From Deltaproteobacteria bacterium UBA5754 (GTDB taxonomy: Bacteria > Desulfobacterota > Dissulfuribacteria > Dissulfuribacterales > UBA5754), in the NCBI GenBank assembly GCA_002419025.1, contig DIFG01000025.1, positions 1 through 18,917 of the forward strand: a stretch of 18,917 nucleotides of DNA. The letters are read 5' to 3'. A model generated the notes under the pieces. That model did no database searches. It was not told the origin of the DNA and was given only the letters and a program-made list of their open reading frames with translations. How positions within the stretch are numbered: the stretch's first letter is position 1; each line of letters starts with the position of its first letter. Of the stretch, positions 5,821 to 13,513 are shown piece after piece. A program made the translations under genes and the position numbers.

Positions 5821-7194
5821 ATGTTGGATATGACACCCGTTGAAACAATCGAACGACAGGCCCTCCGGATCAACCCGGCCAAGACCTGTCAGCCCATAGG
5901 GGCCCTTTACGCCGCGCTCGGGATCCACAGGTGCCTCCCCCACAGCCACGGAAGCCAAGGTTGCTGCTCCTACCACAGGAGTCATCTCACCCGGCATTTC
6001 AAGGAGCCTATCATGGCCTCAACGAGCTCATTCACCGAGGGGGCAGCGGTCTTCGGAGGCGCCGCGAACCTGAGGCAGGCCCTGAAGAACATCTTCCATA
6101 TCTACAATCCCGATGTGGTCGCTGTTCATACGACGTGTCTTTCCGAAACCATCGGAGACGACATCCCGAGCATCGTGAAGGCCGCCCGGGACGAGGGCAT
6201 CATTCCAGAGGGAAAGCATGTCATCCACGCGAACACGCCGAGCTACGTGGGCTCCCATGTCACGGGCTTCGCTAACATGGCGCGGGCCATGGCCGAGCTC
6301 TTCGCCCAAAGAAACGGCGGTGCAAAGGACCAGATCAACGTGGTTCCCGGATTCGTGGAACCCTCGGACATGCGCGAGATCAAGCGGATCCTGTTCGAGA
6401 TGGGGGTGAAGGCTGTGGTCTTTCCCGATACCTCCGATGTGCTCGACGCCCCCCAGACGGGCAGGCACGCCTTCTATCCAAAAGGCGGGGTGACGGTGGA
6501 TAGCCTCATCTCCACAGGCGACAGCCGCATGACCTTTTCACTCGGACCATACGCCTCCGAGGAGGCGGGCAAGATCCTCCGCACCCGCTTCGAGATCCCC
6601 AACAAGGTCCTCGATCTTCCCGTAGGTATTGGGGCGACTGACCGGTTTATCGAGGCCGTTATGGGGGTAACGGGGACAGAGCCACCCGAGGCCATGATGG
6701 ACGACCGAGGCAGGCTCGTGGACATGATGACTGACAACCAGCAGTATTTCTATGGAAAGCGTGCGGCCGTCTTCGGAGATCCGGATCATGTGGTCAGCAT
6801 GACCGAGTTTCTCAGGGATCTTGGTATGCAACCTGTCTACGTGGTCACCGGTACCCCGGGCAGGCGATTCGAGACCGCCGTGAAGGGCATTCTCGCCCAG
6901 GCGGTTCCGGACGCGAAGGTCAAGGCCTTTTCCGATCTCTTCGAGCTTCACCAGTGGATCAAGAAGGAGCCGGTGGATCTTCTCGTGGGGAATACTTACG
7001 GGAAATTCATCGCCCGGGCCGAGGATATTCCGTTCGTCCGTTTCGGCTTTCCCATCCTCGACCGTGTTGGTCACGGGTATTTTCCGTGCGTGGGTTACCG
7101 GGGCGGCATGCGTCTCGTGGAAAAGATCCTCGGCGTCCTCCAGGATCGCGAGGACAGGGACTCCCCTGACCATTCCATCGAACTCGTCATGTAA
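5821..7194 (+). CDS. nifK: NifK, nitrogenase molybdenum-iron protein beta chain
   Basis: NifK pairs with NifD in the alpha2-beta2 dinitrogenase and supplies the other half of the P-cluster. The 457-residue product has P-cluster ligands Cys23 (KTCQPIGA), Cys48 (GSQGCCSY) and Cys106 (HTTCLSETIGDD). These spacings of 25 and 58 equal those of Azotobacter beta-Cys70, 95 and 153. Ser141 in NTPSYVGSH matches beta-Ser188. The protein lacks about 47 N-terminal residues found in Azotobacter NifK; such short forms are typical of the Clostridium and anaerobe type. ATG at 5821 follows AAGGAG just after the nifD stop (gap 11 bases). Open frame continues upstream inside nifD, but homology does not. Confidence 0.97.
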   Translation: MLDMTPVETIERQALRINPAKTCQPIGALYAALGIHRCLPHSHGSQGCCSYHRSHLTRHFKEPIMASTSSFTEGAAVFGGAANLRQALKNIFHIYNPDVVAVHTTCLSETIGDDIPSIVKAARDEGIIPEGKHVIHANTPSYVGSHVTGFANMARAMAELFAQRNGGAKDQINVVPGFVEPSDMREIKRILFEMGVKAVVFPDTSDVLDAPQTGRHAFYPKGGVTVDSLISTGDSRMTFSLGPYASEEAGKILRTRFEIPNKVLDLPVGIGATDRFIEAVMGVTGTEPPEAMMDDRGRLVDMMTDNQQYFYGKRAAVFGDPDHVVSMTEFLRDLGMQPVYVVTGTPGRRFETAVKGILAQAVPDAKVKAFSDLFELHQWIKKEPVDLLVGNTYGKFIARAEDIPFVRFGFPILDRVGHGYFPCVGYRGGMRLVEKILGVLQDREDRDSPDHSIELVM

Positions 7195-7212
7195 GGGATG
7201 GAGACGACTGCC

Positions 7213-8556
7213 ATGGAATCCGTCATATTCAAGGAACGGGCGGACCAGATCCACCGAAAGGGCGAGCAGCCCTTTGCCCTCACCTGCGACCGGGAGAGTC
7301 TGGCCGGTGCGGTAAGCCAGCGGGCCTGCGTGTTCTGCGGTTCCCGGGTGGTCCTCTACCCCATAGCCGACGCCCTCCATCTCGTCCACGGCCCTATCGG
7401 ATGCGCCGCCTACACCTGGGACATCCGCGGGGCCCTTTCCTCGGGTCCCGAGCTCCATCGGCTGAGCTTTTCCACCGATCTCCGGGAGCGGGACGTCATC
7501 TTCGGGGGCGAGGAAAAGTTGAAAAAGGCCCTTTACGAACTCATCGAAAGGTACAGGCCCAAGGCGGCTTTCGTCTATTCCACATGCATCGTGGGCATCA
7601 TAGGGGACGATCTTGAGGCCGTCTCCAAGGGTGTCGCCGCCGAGACCGGCATCCCCGTTCTCCCCGTCCAGTCAGAGGGCTTCAAAGGAAACAAGCGGGC
7701 GGGATACGAGGCCGCTTGCAAGGCCCTTTCACGGCTCGTAGGCACGGGTGACACGACAGGCATCTCCCCTTTCAGCGTGAACATCCTCGGTGACTTCAAC
7801 CTGGCCGGGGAGATCTGGATCATACGGAGATACTTCGAGAGGATGGGGGTCCAGGTGGTGGCAAACATCACGGGAGATGGCAGGGTGGACGACATCCGCC
7901 GCGCCCACGGGGCCGCCCTCAACCTCGTCCAGTGTTCGGGTTCCACCATGGAACTCGCACGGATCATGAAGGAAAAATATGGGATCCCTTTCCATCGCGT
8001 CTCTTATTTCGGTCTCGAGGACATGTCCGAGGCCCTTTACTCCGTGGCGCGGTTCTTCAAGGACGACGGAATCATGCGAAAGACCCGGGAACTCGTGCGG
8101 GATGAACTCTCCGTCCTCATGCCCGAGCTTGAAAAATACCGGAAAGATCTGGAGGGAAGGCGCGCCGCCATCTATGTAGGAGGGGTCTTCAAGGCCTTTT
8201 CCCTTGTTAAGGCCTTCCGTCTCCTCGGCATGAAGGTGGTCATGGTGGGGACCCAGTCCGGGACTAGGAGCGACTACGAGGAGCTCGAGAGGATCACGGA
8301 CGACGGGACCATCATCGTGGACGACTCGAACCCCCTCGAGCTTTCGTCCTTTCTCATGGAAAAGGACGTGGACATCTTCGTGGGCGGCGTGAAGGAACGC
8401 CCCATCGCATACAAGCTCGGGGTCGCCTTCTGCGATCACAACCACGAGCGAAAGGTCGCCCTTGAAGGCTTCGAGGGCATGCTGAACTTCGTCCGCGAGG
8501 TCCATTCCTCGGTCATGAGCCCGGTGTGGAGATTTGCTCCGAGGAGGAATCCATGA
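7213..8556 (+). CDS. nifE: NifE, FeMo-cofactor maturation scaffold alpha subunit
   Basis: NifE with NifN forms the scaffold on which NifB-co is matured into FeMo-co by addition of molybdenum and homocitrate. The product (447 residues from this start) is a NifD paralogue: RACVFCGSR, HGPIGCAAYTW and YSTCIVGIIGDD align with NifD P-cluster ligand positions, and NLVQCSGSTMEL aligns with the cofactor cysteine region. The active-site residues GVSQS...HH of NifD are replaced by GFKGNKRAGYEA, as expected for NifE. Two starts are possible: ATG 7198, three bases after the nifK stop with no room for a ribosome site, and ATG 7213, with GGAG at 7200-7203. I prefer 7213. The stop overlaps the nifN start (ATGA at 8553-8556), suggesting translational coupling and equal amounts of both subunits. 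Confidence 0.94.
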   Translation: MESVIFKERADQIHRKGEQPFALTCDRESLAGAVSQRACVFCGSRVVLYPIADALHLVHGPIGCAAYTWDIRGALSSGPELHRLSFSTDLRERDVIFGGEEKLKKALYELIERYRPKAAFVYSTCIVGIIGDDLEAVSKGVAAETGIPVLPVQSEGFKGNKRAGYEAACKALSRLVGTGDTTGISPFSVNILGDFNLAGEIWIIRRYFERMGVQVVANITGDGRVDDIRRAHGAALNLVQCSGSTMELARIMKEKYGIPFHRVSYFGLEDMSEALYSVARFFKDDGIMRKTRELVRDELSVLMPELEKYRKDLEGRRAAIYVGGVFKAFSLVKAFRLLGMKVVMVGTQSGTRSDYEELERITDDGTIIVDDSNPLELSSFLMEKDVDIFVGGVKERPIAYKLGVAFCDHNHERKVALEGFEGMLNFVREVHSSVMSPVWRFAPRRNP

Positions 8557-9914
8557 ACCGCGAACTCGAACACGCGACATCGACGACCAATGCCTGTAAG
8601 CTCTGCAAACCCATGGGGGCGTGCCTTGCCTTCCGTGGGATCGAGGGGGCTGTCCCATTCCTCCACGGTTCCCAGGGGTGTGCAACCTATATGCGGCGCT
8701 ACATCATCAGCCACTTCAACGAGCCCATGGACATCGCCTCTTCGTCCCTCGGAGAGAAGCACGCCATTTATGGCGGCGGGCCGAATTTCCGCCTCGGCGT
8801 GAAGAATGTCACTGAAAAGTATCGGCCCAGTCTCATCGGGGTCGCAACCACCTGCCTCACCGAGACCATCGGGGACGACGTCGCAGGCTTTGTGGGCGAG
8901 ATCAGGAAAAAGGCCGGAAGGGTCGATGGAGGACCTTCGATCGTCCATGTCTTGACTCCGAGCTACGGCGGCACCCACATGGAAGGCTTCCACGCCGCGG
9001 TCAGGGCGACTGTTGAGCAGCTCGCCGAGGGAGGGGAAAGGGGGGATCGGATCAACATGCTCCCGGGATTCGTCTCTCCCGCCGACATCCGGTACCTCAA
9101 GGAGGTTCTCGCGGATTTTGGCGCGGAGGCCACGATCCTCCCCGATCTCTCGGACACCCTGGATGGTCCCGCCCTTCGCGAATACAGAAAGCTTCCCGCA
9201 GGTGGCACTTCGATAAGGGAGATCAGGTCTATGGGCGGCTCCCGGGCCACGATCGAGTTCGGCCGGACCCTCGAAGCCCACAGGACCGCCGGAGCCTTCC
9301 TCGCCGAACGGTTCCAGGTCCCGAACCACCGGATCGGGCTTCCTGTCGGGATACGGGAGACGGACAGGTTCTTTGCCGTCATCGAGGATCTGAGCGGGCG
9401 TCCGACGCCCGAAAGGCATGCGGCGGAGAGGGGACGGCTCGTGGACTCGCTCGTGGACGGGCACAAGTACATCTTCGGCCTCCGGGCCGTGGTCTACGGG
9501 GAGGAGGATCTGGTTGCCGGCATCGTGTCTTCACTCGCGGAGTTCGGCGTCCGTCCCGTGCTCTGTGCCTCAGGAGGGGAGAGCGGGCTCCTCGCCGGGG
9601 CCGTCCATGCCTTGACCGAGGGCCTCGTCGATGAGCCTCCCATAGTACGGCAGGGGGCCGACTTCTTCGATATCGGAGAAGAGGCCGAGGACCTTTCTCC
9701 TGACATCATCATCGGCCACAGCAAGGGTTATCACCTGGCCCGCAGGCTCGGGATCCCCCTGCTTCGCGTGGGATTTCCCATCCACGACCGGATCGGAGGT
9801 CAACGGATCGTGCATCTCGGCTACCGGGGCGCCCAGTGGCTCTTCGATTCCCTCGTGAACACGGTCATCGCGGGAAGGCAGGCATCTTCCCCCGTGGGTT
9901 ACGGATACTACTGA
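8553..9914 (+). CDS. nifN: NifN, FeMo-cofactor maturation scaffold beta subunit
   Basis: This is the NifK-like partner of NifE, 453 residues long. The N-terminus NACKLCKPMGA, the segment HGSQGCATYMRRY, and ATTCLTETIGDD match the three cysteine regions of NifK/NifN, and LTPSYGGTHMEGF follows the NifK TPSYVGSH pattern with Gly in place of the P-cluster serine region. MLPGFVSPADIRYLKEVL and LPVGIRETDRF are shared with NifK. It starts inside the nifE stop codon (ATGA) with GAGGAGG 6 bases upstream. It is a separate gene here, unlike the nifN-B fusions seen in some clostridia and chlorobia. Its place between nifE and nifB fixes the identity over a second NifK. Confidence 0.94.
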   Translation: MNRELEHATSTTNACKLCKPMGACLAFRGIEGAVPFLHGSQGCATYMRRYIISHFNEPMDIASSSLGEKHAIYGGGPNFRLGVKNVTEKYRPSLIGVATTCLTETIGDDVAGFVGEIRKKAGRVDGGPSIVHVLTPSYGGTHMEGFHAAVRATVEQLAEGGERGDRINMLPGFVSPADIRYLKEVLADFGAEATILPDLSDTLDGPALREYRKLPAGGTSIREIRSMGGSRATIEFGRTLEAHRTAGAFLAERFQVPNHRIGLPVGIRETDRFFAVIEDLSGRPTPERHAAERGRLVDSLVDGHKYIFGLRAVVYGEEDLVAGIVSSLAEFGVRPVLCASGGESGLLAGAVHALTEGLVDEPPIVRQGADFFDIGEEAEDLSPDIIIGHSKGYHLARRLGIPLLRVGFPIHDRIGGQRIVHLGYRGAQWLFDSLVNTVIAGRQASSPVGYGYY

Positions 9915-9933
9915 GATTGAAAGGACTCGGGCC

Positions 9934-11205
9934 ATGGAAAAGACATCGTCAATAGCACACAATCCCGTAAGGCATCCCTGTTTCAATGCCTCGGTCAAGG
10001 GGCGTTTCGGAAGGGTGCATCTGCCCGTTGCCCCTACGTGCACCATCAAGTGCAATTACTGCAACCGTAAGTACGACTGCGTGAACGAATCCCGTCCGGG
10101 CGTCACGAGCGCCGTCCTGAAGCCGTTCCAGACGATCTCATATCTGGAGGAGGTCCTTGAGAAGGAACCTAGGATCACGGTTGCCGGGATCGCCGGTCCG
10201 GGGGACCCCTTTGCGAATCCGGGTCCCACTCTGGAGACCCTCCGCCTCGTCCGAGGGCGTTTCCCTGAGCTGATCCTCTGTCTGGCGACCAACGGACTCG
10301 GCCTGCCCCCCCATGTGGATGCACTTGCGGAGCTCGGGGTCTCCCACGTGACCGTCACCGTGAACGCGGTTGATCCAGAGGTCTCCCAGCACATCTATGC
10401 ATGGGTACGGGACGGAAAGATCGTCTACCGTGGACAGGAGGCGGCCTCGCTCCTCCTCGAACGGCAACTGGATGGCATAAGAAAGCTCAAGGATCTGGGG
10501 ATCACCGTCAAGGTGAACACCGTCGTCATCCCGGAGGTGAACAACACGCATGTCACCACCCTGGCCCAACGCATGGCCGGACTGGGCGCGGATCTCCTGA
10601 ACCTCATTCCCGTGTATCCTACGGAAGGGACCCCGTTCGCGGAAATCAGGGAGATATCCCGTGCTGAAATCGAAACCCTCCGCTCCGAGGCCGAACGGTA
10701 TATCCCGCAGATGCGTCACTGCACCCGGTGTAGGGCAGATGCCGTGGGTCTTCTTGGCTCGGACCGCTCCGGCGAGTTTGCAAAGTGTCTCTCCGCCTGC
10801 TCACGGATGGCCCCGGAAGCAGGGGCCGACAGGCCTTACGTGGCCGTTGCGACCCAGGAGGGACTCCTTGTGAATCTCCACCTGGGAGAGGCCGCGCATC
10901 TTGAGATCTGGGGAAACTTCCCTGACGGCGCGAGGAAGATCGGGGAACGGTATGCCCCCAAGCCCGGTACCGGCAGGAAACGCTGGGACGAACTGGCGGA
11001 GATCCTCCGGGACTGCAGGGCGGTTCTCGTGAGCGGGATCGGAGAGACCCCGAAGGAGATCTTCGCGGCGAAAGGCATCCTGCCCATCGTCATGAGCGGA
11101 TTCATCGAAATGGGAGTAAGTACCATCTTTTCCGGCGGGGACCTCTCGGTATTCGCGGTCAGGAACAAAAAAACGTGCAGTGGAGGGGGACAGGCATGCA
11201 GCTGA
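9934..11205 (+). CDS. nifB: NifB, radical SAM FeMo-cofactor core synthase with NifX-like C-terminal domain
   Basis: NifB fuses two [4Fe-4S] clusters and inserts the central carbide from S-adenosylmethionine to make NifB-co, the precursor of every nitrogenase cofactor. The 423-residue product has the N-terminal HPCFN motif (14-18) and the radical SAM CX3CX2C at Cys36, Cys40 and Cys43, followed by NRKYDCVNESRPGV. GIAGPGDPFANP (85-96) is the SAM-binding region, and HCTRCRADAVG (262-272) carries further cluster cysteines. From about residue 301 (PYVAVATQEG) to 410 it resembles the NifX/NafY family of cofactor-binding domains, a common C-terminal fusion in NifB. AAAGGA lies about 10 bases before the ATG, and 19 bases separate it from nifN. 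The last ten bases overlap nifQ. Confidence 0.96.
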   Translation: MEKTSSIAHNPVRHPCFNASVKGRFGRVHLPVAPTCTIKCNYCNRKYDCVNESRPGVTSAVLKPFQTISYLEEVLEKEPRITVAGIAGPGDPFANPGPTLETLRLVRGRFPELILCLATNGLGLPPHVDALAELGVSHVTVTVNAVDPEVSQHIYAWVRDGKIVYRGQEAASLLLERQLDGIRKLKDLGITVKVNTVVIPEVNNTHVTTLAQRMAGLGADLLNLIPVYPTEGTPFAEIREISRAEIETLRSEAERYIPQMRHCTRCRADAVGLLGSDRSGEFAKCLSACSRMAPEAGADRPYVAVATQEGLLVNLHLGEAAHLEIWGNFPDGARKIGERYAPKPGTGRKRWDELAEILRDCRAVLVSGIGETPKEIFAAKGILPIVMSGFIEMGVSTIFSGGDLSVFAVRNKKTCSGGGQACS

Positions 11206-11927
11206 GAAACGCGCTATCGGACTCGATATTCGACCGTCTCATGGGTTTGGCTGCGGGGGACGTGCACCCGGAGGACGCGCGCCTCTTCGCCCTTGCCTTG
11301 AGTTTCCATGCCACGCGGGCCGTAGGTTCCATGACGGCCCTGACCGGCCTATCCGCCCGTGCCCTCACGGTGCTCTTTCGAAGGTATTTTCCGGGCCTTC
11401 TCAAGGCCAAACCGGACGGATTCTGTCTCAAGGTGTTCCTCCACGGCCTTGCGGGGAAAAACTTCCTCTGCCGGTGCGATAGCGTCATGGCCTCTTCACC
11501 CACCGACGGGGACGCCGAGGAGGAAACGCCGCAGGATACGCTCATCCGTCGATACGGGGAGATATCCGAACTCCGAGATCTCCTCCTCGCACATCGGACA
11601 AACGGCGTGGAGGAAGAGGAATGGTTCGCTTCCCTCCTTGCCCGGGCTTCCATGGGAGCAAACCATCTCTGGCAGGATGCGGGCTTTCTGGGACGAAACG
11701 ACGTCTCTCTCCTGCTTTCCCGCCACTTCACCAGCCTCCACGACAAAAACACAGGCAACATGAAGTGGAAGAAATTTTTCTACAAGCAGCTCTGTGAACG
11801 GGAAGGCATGAACCTGTGCAGGGCACCGAGCTGTTCAGAGTGCTCGGACATGCCCAGGTGTTTCGGGCCTGAGGAGGCTGAAGAATGGGAGCTAGGCTCT
11901 GCAATAACCGGCGCAGTCCCGTTATGA
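11196..11927 (+). CDS. nifQ: NifQ, molybdenum donor for FeMo-cofactor synthesis
   Basis: NifQ carries a [Mo-3Fe-4S] cluster and passes molybdenum to NifEN/NifH for FeMo-co assembly. The 243-residue protein has a conserved C-terminal block: HLWQDAGFLGRND (158-169), the HF of LLSRHFTSL, MKWKKFFYKQLCEREG (189-204) and the defining cysteine motif C-X4-C-X2-C-X5-C at Cys208, 213, 216 and 222 (LCRAPSCSECSDMPRCFGPEE). The N-terminal half is less conserved; residues 98-115 are acidic and probably a loop. ATG at 11196 has GGAGG (11182-11186) upstream and overlaps the nifB stop by ten bases, so the two are probably translationally coupled. It is the last gene of the nif operon. The ModE gene converges on it 50 bases later, and no clear terminator lies in that gap. 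Confidence 0.92.
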   Translation: MQLRNALSDSIFDRLMGLAAGDVHPEDARLFALALSFHATRAVGSMTALTGLSARALTVLFRRYFPGLLKAKPDGFCLKVFLHGLAGKNFLCRCDSVMASSPTDGDAEEETPQDTLIRRYGEISELRDLLLAHRTNGVEEEEWFASLLARASMGANHLWQDAGFLGRNDVSLLLSRHFTSLHDKNTGNMKWKKFFYKQLCEREGMNLCRAPSCSECSDMPRCFGPEEAEEWELGSAITGAVPL

Positions 11928-11977
11928 CCGGTCCGGCATGCGGTCCATCAGGACATTCGGCGAAAAGGACTGATGCA

Positions 11978-12391
11978 TCAGAGGTCCAACCCCTCGGCCT
12001 CGGTCCGCAGGAATTCCCGGAACGTCTCGTAAAGGGCGCGGAATCCCTCGACCGCCTTCCTGCCCCTTTCGGTGAGGCGGGCCCCTCCCCCCTTCCTGCC
12101 TCCTACCGAGGTCTCGACCAGGGGGCTTTCCGCCTGCCGGTTGATGGAGTCCACCAGCTCCCATGCATGGCGGTAGGACATGTTCATGGAGCGGGCGGCC
12201 TGGGATATGGAGCCGAATCTCTCAATGCGTTCGAGGAGTTCAACCCGTCCGTATCCCAGGAAGGTGCCGTCGTCCCCCTCTATCCATATCCGTCCCCTGA
12301 GGGTGTAGGGTCCCTTTTTCACAGTGGAGTCTGGAGGCGAGGCGTCCTTGTCGGCGGGCAAAAAGCGGGGGTGGGAATCCGGTATCTTCAT
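11978..12391 (-). CDS. modE: ModE-like winged-helix repressor lacking molybdate-binding domains
   Basis: This 137-residue protein is an N-terminal ModE-type DNA-binding domain: LRGRIWIEGDDGTFLGYGRV (31-50), LLERIERFGSISQAARSMN (52-70), MSYRHAWELVDSIN (71-84), and the wing with VGGRKGGGARLTERG (96-110). ModE represses molybdate uptake genes when molybdenum is plentiful. Full-length ModE of E. coli has about 260 residues with two C-terminal MOP/TOBE domains that bind molybdate. Here the stop follows directly after the dimerisation helix, so the sensor part is absent. Short ModE-like proteins of this kind are known in other bacteria. The gene is divergent from modA and converges with nifQ. GGGA lies upstream of the ATG. 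DNA-binding role is well supported by the ModE-like site in the modE-modA gap; direct molybdate sensing is not. Confidence 0.86.
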   Translation of the reverse strand: MKIPDSHPRFLPADKDASPPDSTVKKGPYTLRGRIWIEGDDGTFLGYGRVELLERIERFGSISQAARSMNMSYRHAWELVDSINRQAESPLVETSVGGRKGGGARLTERGRKAVEGFRALYETFREFLRTEAEGLDL

Positions 12392-12420
12392 TTTATTGTC
12401 CCTTCGGCCATAGAGCGGTC

Positions 12421-12449
12421 TTGACTATCGTTATTCCCGATTGTATATA
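12421..12449 (+). promoter_or_regulatory. Sigma-70-type promoter of modABC
   Basis: TTGACT (12421-12426) and TATATA (12444-12449) are separated by exactly 17 bases, giving a near-consensus housekeeping promoter facing modA. The predicted start is near 12456, about 68 bases before the modA ATG. The -10 box lies inside the ModE-like operator. Confidence 0.68.
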
Positions 12450-12454
12450 GCTAA
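12427..12454. promoter_or_regulatory. ModE-like operator overlapping modA promoter
   Basis: The 28-base segment has a left half ATCGTTAT and a right half TATATAGC with the spacing of the E. coli ModE consensus as I recall it (ATCGNTATATA-N6-TATATANCGAT). The first 8 bases of the left half fit and about 9 of 11 of the right half fit. It covers the spacer and the -10 box of the modA promoter, so bound ModE would block polymerase. A second, wider inverted repeat, GTTATT (12430-12435) and AATAAC (12453-12458), overlaps it. The site could also control the divergent modE gene. Confidence 0.6.
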
Positions 12455-12523
12455 TAACTTCTTTGATTTTAAAGAAAATTACACGATACGGCAAAGACGT
12501 GTGCCTGGAAAGGAAGGAATATT

Positions 12524-13411
12524 ATGATGATATTTGCCCCTTCCCTCTTGTTTGGCGCTCCGATGGTCAAAAAGGGCCTTTCTTTTTTCGTTTTTCTCTT
12601 TTTCAGCCTTTTGCCCTTGGGTACCTCACGGATCGCGGTGGCGGCCGACGAGGTCCTTGTCTCGGCCGCTGCGAGCCTTACCGAGGCCTTCACGGAGATG
12701 GGAAAGGCCTATGAGGCGAAAAATCCCGGTGTCGCCGTGAAATTCAACTTTGCTGCTTCGGGTCAGCTCCTCCAGCAGATCGCCCAGGGGGCCCCGGTTG
12801 ATATCTTCGCCTCGGCAGACCAGAAGACCATGGACACGGCCGAGGAAAAGGGGCTTATCGTTTCGGGCACGCGGAGGGATTTTGCCGGGAACCGCCTTGT
12901 CCTCATCACTCCTCCCGGATCGAAGTACGTGGGTTCCCTTGCCGACATCCGGGGTCTTTCCCGGATCGCCATCGGAAATCCCGAATTCGTCCCGGCCGGG
13001 CGGTATGTGAAGGCCATGCTCGAGAAGGAGGGTATCTGGAAGGACGTGGAGAAGTCCCTCATCCTCGGGGTCTCGGTGCGCCAGGTCCTCGACTATGTCG
13101 CCCGGGGCGAGGTGGACGCAGGCTTCGTCTTCGCGACGGACGCCACCCTTGCAGGGGACCGTGTGGTGGGCGCCTTGGAGTTTTCGCCCCCCACCCCCAT
13201 CACGTACCCAATCTCGGTGGTGAAGGGGAGCGCAAAGGCAGGGCTTGCCGAATCGTTCATCTCCTTCGTCCTTTCCGGCGACGGCAAGGCGATCCTTGCG
13301 CGGTACGGTTTCGTGGTGGAAGGGCTGATCCCGCTGAAAAAACCCGATTCTCGCGGCGTTGCTTCAATTTTCCAGTCACTGCGGCGTACACCAAGTACGC
13401 CTCATTCCTAG
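12524..13411 (+). CDS. modA: ModA, periplasmic molybdate-binding protein
   Basis: ModA captures molybdate (and tungstate) in the periplasm for the ModBC transporter. The 295-residue precursor has a signal peptide: basic VKKG, a hydrophobic core LSFFVFLFFSLLPLG (19-33), and a likely cut after AVAA near residue 41. The mature part has the family motifs VSAAASLTEAF (46-56) and FNFAASGQLLQQI (75-86), whose serines bind the oxyanion, then GAPVDIFASAD (89-99) and DYVARGEVDAGFVFATDA. ATG at 12524 has AGGAAGG 6 bases upstream; ATG at 12563 would give a more usual signal peptide but lacks a ribosome site. The family-like sequence ends around ARYGFVVEGL; residues 269-295 and the stop codon are encoded by palindromic element R1. 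The gene is divergent from modE. Confidence 0.93.
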   Translation: MMIFAPSLLFGAPMVKKGLSFFVFLFFSLLPLGTSRIAVAADEVLVSAAASLTEAFTEMGKAYEAKNPGVAVKFNFAASGQLLQQIAQGAPVDIFASADQKTMDTAEEKGLIVSGTRRDFAGNRLVLITPPGSKYVGSLADIRGLSRIAIGNPEFVPAGRYVKAMLEKEGIWKDVEKSLILGVSVRQVLDYVARGEVDAGFVFATDATLAGDRVVGALEFSPPTPITYPISVVKGSAKAGLAESFISFVLSGDGKAILARYGFVVEGLIPLKKPDSRGVASIFQSLRRTPSTPHS

Positions 13412-13480
13412 AAAATTTCGTGCCTTGCATCTCGGGCTTTTTGAGCGGGATCAGATTTTGAGGTTTTTGCAGTGCGATCA
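13327..13480. repeat. Palindromic element R1, between modA and modB
   Basis: This 154-base element matches R2 (14887-15038) with about eight substitutions and one 2-base gap. It is built as nested inverted repeats. The ends are GATCCCGCTG and AGCGGGATC (with TCGGGCTTTTTGAGCGGG on the right). The middle arms are ATTTTCCAG and CTAGAAAAT, and the central hairpin is GGCGTAC-ACCAA-GTACGCC at 13383-13401. A conserved unpaired tail of 28 bases ends in GTGCGATCA. It encodes the last 27 residues and stop of ModA and ends 33 bases before modB. The fold suggests a mobile MITE- or REP-like element; no transposase is present. Confidence 0.85.
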
Positions 13481-13513
13481 AGGCTCAATTAACCCTGTTG
13501 CATAAGGATTTTT

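Noticed and set aside
7198..7212. NifE start at ATG 7198
   Set aside because: It lies three bases after the nifK stop with no space for a ribosome site; ATG 7213 has GGAG upstream. The difference is only five residues and is not certain.
5087..9464. Long open frames of 250-340 codons antisense to nifD, nifK, nifE and nifN
   Set aside because: They are shadows expected in GC-rich coding DNA: their products have no recognisable domains, are rich in Gly, His, Asp and Val, and the sense frames are unmistakable nif genes.
2587..9914. A vanadium or iron-only nitrogenase, or a chlorophyll-reductase/Nfl relative, in place of Mo nitrogenase
   Set aside because: All P-cluster and FeMo-co ligands are present, no delta (G) subunit gene is found, and nifE, nifN, nifB and nifQ accompany the genes.
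11946..11975. CATCAG...CTGATG inverted repeat in the nifQ-modE gap as a bidirectional terminator
   Set aside because: Six-base arms with an 18-base loop and no T-run; too weak to call.
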